Shown here one piece after another: positions 41,654 to 46,599 of a DNA stretch of 46,599 nucleotides (within the stretch, counting starts at the first letter, position 1; each line of letters starts with the position of its first letter). The notes beneath the pieces are model-generated. The model ran no database searches. It was not told the DNA's origin and was given only the letters and a program-made list of their open reading frames with translations. A program made the position numbers and the translations under genes. This DNA is from JBFFXF01 sp041569895 (GTDB taxonomy: Bacteria; Planctomycetota; UBA8108; JACQVS01). The stretch covers positions 1 through 46,599 of the forward strand of contig JBFFXF010000016.1 in assembly GCA_041569895.1 (NCBI GenBank), read 5' to 3'.

Positions 41654-42562
41654 ATGCTCAAGACCCGAAAAGACGGCACGCTGTGGCTCGTGACCCAACC
41701 GGATCACGCCCAGGTCGCGGGGTACCTCGCGGCGCACTGGGGGAATGACGACTTCGCGCGCCCGGGCTCCTACGCCGACGCGCCCGACCCCGAACGACTC
41801 CGCGCCGATACGGTGCTCGCGGTGGCGCAGCACGACAACGGCTGGTGGGAGTGGGACGCGACGCCGGAGCTCTCGGGCGACGACGGCTTCCCGCTCGGGC
41901 TCGCGGACGTGCTGAGGAACCAGCAGGACGGCATGAGCCGCTGGCGCACCGGCCTGCGTCGTTTCAAGAGCTGCCCGTACGCCAACCTGGTCATCAGCTA
42001 CCACCCGTACTGGCTGTACGCGGCAAAGACCCTGGCGGATCCGGATCCCGCGTTCATCCATCCGTTGTTCTGGAAGGGCTCGCCCGAGAAGCTCTTCCCG
42101 GGAGAGCGACAGGAGGCGCTCGACTTCCTCGCCGAGATGGAGACGCTCCAGCAACAGTGGATCGACGTGCTGCGCGCGGATCCCGAGCGCGCCGCCTGGG
42201 TCGACCCCGAGCACGTCAAGCCCCACGCGCGCCTCCTGCAACTGCTCGACGGCGTGTCGCTGTCGATCTGCTCCGCTCTCATCCCGGCGACCTCCGGCGA
42301 GGCGAGAGGCCTCGGCGAGGACGAGTTCGAGCTCCGCGACGTGCCGAGGCGCGAGTGGAGCGACCGCGTCACCATTCGCGTGACACCCGCGGGCGATCGG
42401 CGCATCGTCCTCGATCCCTACCCGTTCGACCGAGATCCCTTGACTGTCCCGGTGCCGGTCCGCATCTTCGACCCGTCGGTCGACGGGTCGACTCGGTTCC
42501 AGACGTGGTGGCACGCGAAGCCGGTCGAGCTGATCGACTTCCGGTACTGCTCGCGGGGGTAG
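41654..42562 (+). CDS. DUF3891 family protein
   Basis: 302-aa cytoplasmic protein matching DUF3891 by motif: HAQVAGYLAAHWGND near the N-terminus, VAQHDNGWWEWD (~57-68), ISYHPYWLYA (~113-123), then a DGVSLSICSAL helix (~201) and a C-terminal beta region ending WWHAKPVELIDFRYC. The His/Asp pattern (H, HD, H, D) suggests a metal-binding helical bundle like HD-type hydrolases; activity is unknown. Complete length for the family. A repeat tract abuts its start. Confidence 0.83.
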   Translation: MLKTRKDGTLWLVTQPDHAQVAGYLAAHWGNDDFARPGSYADAPDPERLRADTVLAVAQHDNGWWEWDATPELSGDDGFPLGLADVLRNQQDGMSRWRTGLRRFKSCPYANLVISYHPYWLYAAKTLADPDPAFIHPLFWKGSPEKLFPGERQEALDFLAEMETLQQQWIDVLRADPERAAWVDPEHVKPHARLLQLLDGVSLSICSALIPATSGEARGLGEDEFELRDVPRREWSDRVTIRVTPAGDRRIVLDPYPFDRDPLTVPVPVRIFDPSVDGSTRFQTWWHAKPVELIDFRYCSRG

Positions 42563-42634
42563 AGCCGGCGCTCGTTCCTGTTCCCGAATCGCCGTCGTCG
42601 ATCGGACCAAGCCCGGGACAAAACACAAATCGCC

Positions 42635-43321
42635 ATGCCCCACTTGATCTTCGTCGTCCTCATCGCCGCGCTGCTCGCCCTGGCACTCTGGAGCGGTCTT
42701 CGCGTGCGACGGGAGCACCGCGATGGCCGCGGGAGATCATCCGCCACGGCCGCGGGCGTCTACGCCGCATACTGTCTCCACCTCGGCGTCACCGCGGCCG
42801 CCGCGGTCTTTCCGCCATGGCCGATCGCGCTGCCGGCGATCCCGAGTCTGGTCACCGGCGGAGTCGTGTCGCTTCTCGGCATCGCGCTGTTCGTCGCGGG
42901 CGTGGTCTCGTTTCAATCGTTCAGGCGCGTCTCGGGAATGGACGTGACGAGACTCGTGACGTCGGGCGCCTACCGCTGGACTCGCAACCCCCAGAATCTC
43001 GGCTGGGGCCTGCTCTGCTCGGGAATCGCCATCATGGGTCGGTCCTGGCTCGCCGTCGTGCTCGCCCTCGGATTCTGGGTCCTCTTCCACTTCTACGTCG
43101 TCAGCGAGGAGGCGTTCCTCGAGGATCGGTTCGGGCGGGAATACCGGGAGTACTGCCGTCGCACCCGCCGCTACTTCGGTCTTCCGACAAAGTCACCACC
43201 GTCGCCGCGGCGCGATGTCGCCGAGAAGCGAGTTGACGGACCGGAGCGGCACCGTCCCGCCGACTCGCCGGCCACACGGGCCGAACGCGGCGAGCTGAGC
43301 CCGTCGCGAAAGAACGACTGA
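42635..43321 (+). CDS. Isoprenylcysteine carboxyl methyltransferase-like membrane protein
   Basis: 228 aa with four to five hydrophobic helices and the ICMT/PEMT signature LVTSGAYRWTRNPQNLGW (~110-127) and EEAFLEDRFGREYREYCR (~160-178). Such enzymes methylate small lipids or prenyl/thiol acceptors at the membrane using AdoMet. Family members usually end soon after the RYF motif; here ~45 extra residues of Arg/Pro/Glu-rich, non-homologous sequence follow. These may be readthrough into an opposite-strand relic after loss of the original stop. Confidence 0.82.
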   Translation: MPHLIFVVLIAALLALALWSGLRVRREHRDGRGRSSATAAGVYAAYCLHLGVTAAAAVFPPWPIALPAIPSLVTGGVVSLLGIALFVAGVVSFQSFRRVSGMDVTRLVTSGAYRWTRNPQNLGWGLLCSGIAIMGRSWLAVVLALGFWVLFHFYVVSEEAFLEDRFGREYREYCRRTRRYFGLPTKSPPSPRRDVAEKRVDGPERHRPADSPATRAERGELSPSRKND

Positions 43322-43329
43322 CGGGCGGC

Positions 43330-43425
43330 CCCGGTCCCGACCAGGATGTCCTCGACCCGGATGCGGAACCCGTGGTCGTCATCGACAAGCGTCTTCGAGA
43401 CCAGGCGACTGCCGGTGAGGTGAGG
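43330..43425 (-). pseudogene. Possible coding remnant of unknown family
   Basis: In one minus-strand frame this segment reads as protein-like (HLTGSRLVSKTLVDDDHGFR, IRVEDILVGTGA) with good third-position bias, but it has no start, and flanking sequence in the same frame is not gene-like. It is not in frame with the propeller gene ending at 43487. Evidence is compositional only. Confidence 0.25.
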
Positions 43426-43486
43426 CCGACGCCGACGCCGTTGAGCGAACACTCGCGCTGGTACAGCCCGCATGTCGCCCGAGGAG

Positions 43487-44521
43487 CTATCGCGCCGCCA
43501 TCCAGCTCTGCGAGGAGCTCCCGTCGAAGGCGTGTCTGGCCTCGATGGTGCCATCGCGCGCGACTCGCAGGACCTCGGCGTCGGTCGCCACCCAGATGAG
43601 GCCGGTTCGAGGACCGATCGCGATCGACCTGGCGGGGATCTCGAGCGGCGGCAGCGGATCCCCCACCGCGGGGATGCGCAGTACTTTCTGCCGGTACCCG
43701 ACCACCCACGCCGTGCCCGTCTCGGGGTCGCACGCGACGCAGAACGGCGTCTGGCTCGGGAGGTCGACCTCCTTGACGGGCGCGCCCGTGGCGTCGAGGC
43801 GGATGACGCGGTCGGTGCCCTTCCCCTGCGAGTACCGGCGCTCGAGGACCCACACGCTGCCGTCGCGGTGATCGGGCGCCACGGAGACGTACGCCCACTC
43901 GACGGGGGGTCGCTTGACGAGCACCTGGCCGCGGCTGTCGAACTTGGTGATCTCCCTGCCGACCGCCCAGAAGGCGTCGTCGTGCTCGTTGTGGGCGAGA
44001 TCGAAGCCGTGGATCGGATACACGGCAACGCGATCGCCGCTCCGATTGAGCACCACGGTCTCGCCCTCGCCGAGCCTGGAGCCGGCAAGGCACCACAGGT
44101 GGCCCGTGTCGGGGTGGATCGCCATCGCGTCGGCGTTGACATCCGCGACCGAGTACAGCACTCTTCCCCGCGCGTCCATGGCGGTGACGCGCCCACTGAC
44201 GTTCTCGCGAAAGAAGACGCGGTATCGCCGCGGATCGAGGACGACGCCGTGATTGGAGCCGATCGACTCCGCGTTGTTCAAACCGGTCTCGAGGAAGAGC
44301 TGCGCTCCGGAGCTCGACAGGAAGCGCACGCCGTCCGCGAACGGCGCGCTCCGGTAGTCGGGGTCGCAGTTGTCGACGACGACGACGGCGATCCTCCTCC
44401 AGAAGCGCTCCTGAAACCAGTCCCCGAGCTCCGCGCGGTAAACCCAGAGCAGCAGCAGGACGAGAAGCGTGCCAGCGCCCGCGATTCCGACAGCCCTCTT
44501 GCCCGAGGTCGACCTGCCCAT
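43487..44521 (-). CDS. Membrane-anchored NHL/WD-like beta-propeller
   Basis: 344 aa. One N-terminal transmembrane helix (~12-28, VGIAGAGTLLVLLLLWVY), then an extracytoplasmic propeller with repeats of the type DARGRVLYSVADVNADAMAI, DSRGQVLVKRPPV, VIRLDATGAPVKEVDLP and GLIWVATDAEVLRV. No catalytic residues were recognised. It is not closely related to the tandem propellers at 31-33 kb. ATG 44521 is chosen since the hydrophobic anchor follows at once. Confidence 0.8.
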   Translation of the reverse strand: MGRSTSGKRAVGIAGAGTLLVLLLLWVYRAELGDWFQERFWRRIAVVVVDNCDPDYRSAPFADGVRFLSSSGAQLFLETGLNNAESIGSNHGVVLDPRRYRVFFRENVSGRVTAMDARGRVLYSVADVNADAMAIHPDTGHLWCLAGSRLGEGETVVLNRSGDRVAVYPIHGFDLAHNEHDDAFWAVGREITKFDSRGQVLVKRPPVEWAYVSVAPDHRDGSVWVLERRYSQGKGTDRVIRLDATGAPVKEVDLPSQTPFCVACDPETGTAWVVGYRQKVLRIPAVGDPLPPLEIPARSIAIGPRTGLIWVATDAEVLRVARDGTIEARHAFDGSSSQSWMAAR

Positions 44522-44599
44522 GGATCAGTCCCTCACGTCGGCACCGGCCCGACACCCGGAAACTATGAAACGGCGTGGGCGGCTTCTGCCGACGACTTA

Positions 44600-44634
44600 G
44601 CAGGAAAGCAGGAAGAGCAGGAAGGCAGGAAACG
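44600..44634. repeat. GCAGGAA-type short tandem repeat
   Basis: Four units of 8-9 bp with core CAGGAA and variable 2-3-nt spacers (agcaggaa, agcaggaa, gagcaggaa, ggcaggaa). Same family as 29005-29045 in direct orientation, in the 389-bp gap before the FAD enzyme gene. Confidence 0.8.
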
Positions 44635-44827
44635 AGTCCGGTCGTGCCTTGCGAGCCCTGTCGATCTTGAAGACCACGTCGAGAAGCGAGAGTTGGCTAC
44701 AATTTGACTACAGACGCGCGCAGAGAAGTTTCGTTCTGTCCGCAGAGGAATCAGCAAAGCCCTGTCCGCCCGATTCCGCTCGAGGAGCGAGCGAGCTCAC
44801 GAAGCTCAACTCCATCAATCCATCCGT

Positions 44828-44888
44828 TTCCTGCTTTCCTGAATTTCCTGCCTTCCTCATGAATCGTCGGAGAGCAAACCTCATCAAG
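44828..44888. repeat. Dispersed repeat copy, inverted relative to 28989
   Basis: The reverse complement of this block shares GGTTTGC, ACGATTCATGAGGAAGGCAG and following CAGGAA units with 28989-29045. It faces the copy at 44600-44634, so the pair can form a long imperfect hairpin. The 44635-44827 stretch between has no convincing gene. Confidence 0.78.
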
Positions 44889-44910
44889 TCATTCTCAAAG
44901 CAGTATACCC

Positions 44911-46446
44911 ATGGCTGACCGCGATCACGACGAATCATACGACGTCATCGTCGTCGGCGGCGGTGGGAGCGGGCTCGCCGCGGCGGTCAGCGCTGCCGAG
45001 AACGGCTGTCGCGTTCTCCTGCTCGAGAAGCAGGCCGATCTCGGCGGCACCACCGGCATCGCGGTCGGCTCGTTCACCGCGAGCCGCACCCGGCTCCAGC
45101 GCGACGCCGGCATCGAGGATGACGCCGACGCGCACGCGGAGGACGCCGGGAAATTCGCTCCGGAGGAGATCGAGGCGCGCAACGACTCCGCGCTGCGCCG
45201 ATTCTTCCTGTCGCACGCGGCCGAGACGCTCGACTGGCTCCTCGCCATGGGCCTGCGCTTTCACGGCCCCAGCCCCGAGCCGCCGAACCGCGTGCCGCGC
45301 ATGCACAACGTCGTGCCGGGAGCGAAGGCGTACATCGCCGTGCTGCAGAGCCGCCTGTTGCGTCTCGGCGGGGTCATCCGCTGTCGCGCGCCGGTCGAGA
45401 CGCTGCTGCGGAGCGGGGAGCGCGTCACCGGCGTTCGAGTGCGATCCCGTGACGGGCATCTCGACTTCGCGGCGCGTCTCGGCGTCATCCTCGCGGCGGG
45501 CGACTACGCCAGCTCGGCGGAGCTCATCGGCGAGCACAGGGGCGGCGAATTCGCCGCCATCGAGGGGATCAACCCGTACGCCACCGGCGACGGTCACCGG
45601 CTCGCGCGCAGCGTCGGCGCGAGACTCCTCAACATGGACGTGACCTACGGACCGGAGATCCGCTTCGTGCCGCCGCCGACGCGCAGCTTCGCGCAGCTCC
45701 TGCCCTCGGGCGGCATCGGCGCGCGCGTCCTGGGTCGTCTGTTGCCGCTCGTCCCGCGGGCGATCCTCGATCGCCTGATCAAGCGCCTGCTGGTGACGTG
45801 GCAACACCCCGAGGACGCGATCCTCGACGACGGCGCGATCCTCGTCAACGCGGACGGCGAGCGCTTCTGCAACGAGAGGGAGTCGCCGGGCCGCGAGATC
45901 GCCATCGCGCGGCAGCCGGGCAAGACGTGCTTCATTCTCCTCGACGAGCGACTCATCGAACGCTACTCGCGGTGGCCGCACTTCGTGTCCACGGCCCCGG
46001 AGATCGCCTACGCGTACGTCGCCGACTATCTGCGACTGCGGCCCGATATCGCCGTCGAGGCGCCGTCGCTCGAGGAGCTCGCGATGCGACGCCGGCTGCC
46101 GCCGACGAGACTCATCGCCACCGTGGAGAGCTTCAACCGCCACGCCGCGGGCGCCGCCCGGGACCCGCACGGCCGCACCGGCGACGGGCACGTCCTGCGC
46201 GGCGGACGCTGGGTGCTCCTCGGACCGGCGCGGGCGTGCTTCACGACCACCGAGGGCGGCGCCGCCATCGACCGCGAGCTCCGCGTCCTCGACGAGGCGG
46301 GACGTCCGATCGCGGGACTGTTCGCCGTCGGCCAGAACGGCCTCGGCGGCCAGATCCTCTGGGGCCACGGCCTCCACATCGCCTGGGCCCTCACCAGCGG
46401 CCGCCTCGCGGGCAAGGTCATCGCGGGACGGAAGGACCGGGTCTGA
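44911..46446 (+). CDS. FAD-binding oxidoreductase (fumarate reductase/ketosteroid dehydrogenase type)
   Basis: 511 aa. The N-terminal dinucleotide-binding motif DVIVVGGGGSGLAAAVSAAE (glycines from G16) ends at the acidic residue of VLLLEKQ, and GGTTGIAVGSF follows. A substrate cap region spans ~190-400 (NPYATGDGHRLARSVGARLL). The C-terminal FAD motif is TTTEGGAAIDRELRVL ... GLFAVGQNGLGGQILWGHGL. It belongs to the FAD_binding_2 flavoprotein group; homologs reduce or dehydrogenate fumarate-like or steroid-like substrates. There is no covalent-flavin or Fe-S partner gene nearby. ATG 44911; no strong RBS. Confidence 0.85.
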   Translation: MADRDHDESYDVIVVGGGGSGLAAAVSAAENGCRVLLLEKQADLGGTTGIAVGSFTASRTRLQRDAGIEDDADAHAEDAGKFAPEEIEARNDSALRRFFLSHAAETLDWLLAMGLRFHGPSPEPPNRVPRMHNVVPGAKAYIAVLQSRLLRLGGVIRCRAPVETLLRSGERVTGVRVRSRDGHLDFAARLGVILAAGDYASSAELIGEHRGGEFAAIEGINPYATGDGHRLARSVGARLLNMDVTYGPEIRFVPPPTRSFAQLLPSGGIGARVLGRLLPLVPRAILDRLIKRLLVTWQHPEDAILDDGAILVNADGERFCNERESPGREIAIARQPGKTCFILLDERLIERYSRWPHFVSTAPEIAYAYVADYLRLRPDIAVEAPSLEELAMRRRLPPTRLIATVESFNRHAAGAARDPHGRTGDGHVLRGGRWVLLGPARACFTTTEGGAAIDRELRVLDEAGRPIAGLFAVGQNGLGGQILWGHGLHIAWALTSGRLAGKVIAGRKDRV

Positions 46447-46456
46447 ACCAGACACT

Positions 46457-46525
46457 TCCCGTCCCCGGTCCCGGTCCCGGTCCCGGACCCGGACCCGTGC
46501 CCGTTCCCGTGCCCGTTCCCGTGCG
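46457..46525. repeat. Hexamer repeat tract, CCCGGN switching to CCCGTN
   Basis: Units CCCGGT (x3) and CCCGGA (x2), then CCCGTG and CCCGTT alternating. The tract begins about 10 bp after the FAD enzyme's stop. The switch of the fixed fifth base within one array is informative about how units spread. Confidence 0.85.
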
Positions 46526-46539
46526 CCGCAGGCGGACGG

Positions 46540-46563
46540 TCGAGGACGAGGACGAGGACGAGC
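46540..46563. repeat. GAGGAC hexamer run
   Basis: Three to four GAGGAC units just after the CCCGTN tract. A matching run (gaggac, gaggac, gagcac) occurs at 27157-27174 at the very start of the FGE-type gene, where it encodes Arg/Gly. Confidence 0.65.
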
Positions 46564-46599
46564 GGGAATGGAGGTTTCGGCCAAAATATCCCCGGCGAA

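Noticed and set aside
44690..44720. TTGACT and TACAAT elements as a promoter for the FAD enzyme.
   Set aside because: The TACAAT-like box lies upstream of TTGACT, in the wrong order and spacing, and ~190 bp before the start codon; support is too weak.

Overview
The window is very GC-rich, with strong G/C preference at third codon positions. It reads like a chromosomal piece of an uncultured Planctomycetota bacterium. This assignment is an inference from gene content: five secreted proteins carry the dockerin-like repeat pair (GDxNxDGxxxxSDAV ... FLFxGGPxP ... CGxDPTxD) common in that group, next to a formylglycine-generating-enzyme-type protein, PQQ-like and TolB-like beta-propellers, an FG-GAP/VCBS protein, Tat-exported enzymes and a DUF2905 protein. 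No rRNA, tRNA, CRISPR, transposase or phage gene was seen.

Layout. 1-6.9 kb: two convergent dockerin-type secreted proteins, an orphan VapB-like antitoxin, a YceK/DUF3750-type lipoprotein, and an isochorismatase-esterase fusion overlapping a membrane-anchored protein. 7.2-12.9 kb: a small membrane protein, a tectonin-Vps62-dockerin protein and an M2 (ACE-like) metallopeptidase lipoprotein. 13.4-25.5 kb: a co-directional cassette made of a giant pseudokinase/IPT/TPR membrane protein, a coiled-coil lipoprotein, a dynamin-like GTPase, an Hsp70/actin-fold ATPase with an N-terminal beta-domain, and a SurA-like chaperone. 25.6-31.2 kb: an FG-GAP protein whose frame is broken by an in-frame UGA with a SECIS-like hairpin, a cohesin/dockerin/FGE protein, a transglutaminase with a probable alpha-E remnant, and a dockerin protein with a decayed vWA domain. 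31.2-36.7 kb: two tandem paralogous propellers, an HpcH/HpaI aldolase, an isochorismatase-like protein and a Tat-exported deacetylase, ending with a 39-codon in-frame deletion relic of a third propeller. 36.7-46.6 kb: a large PQQ-like propeller, DUF2905, a secreted hypothetical, DUF3891, an ICMT-like methyltransferase, another propeller and an FAD oxidoreductase.

Two signals stand out beyond the genes. First, intergenic spaces are filled with several families of short-period, partly variable tandem repeats. The main one is a 6-bp unit with one hypervariable position (GGGNAC, GGGNCC or GGNATC type), usually within about 10-140 bp of a gene boundary and once inside the M2 peptidase, where it encodes a Gly-Pro linker. 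Second, the FG-GAP gene is a candidate selenoprotein (UGA-UGC, i.e. Sec-Cys, followed 20 nt later by a perfect 8-bp stem with a GUU loop).

The 13.4-24.4 kb cassette is the best candidate for an undescribed system: a signalling-dead kinase fold, a membrane anchor, a lipoprotein, a membrane-remodelling-type GTPase and an Hsp70-like ATPase, plausibly one envelope-associated machine. Its function cannot be read from the sequence.
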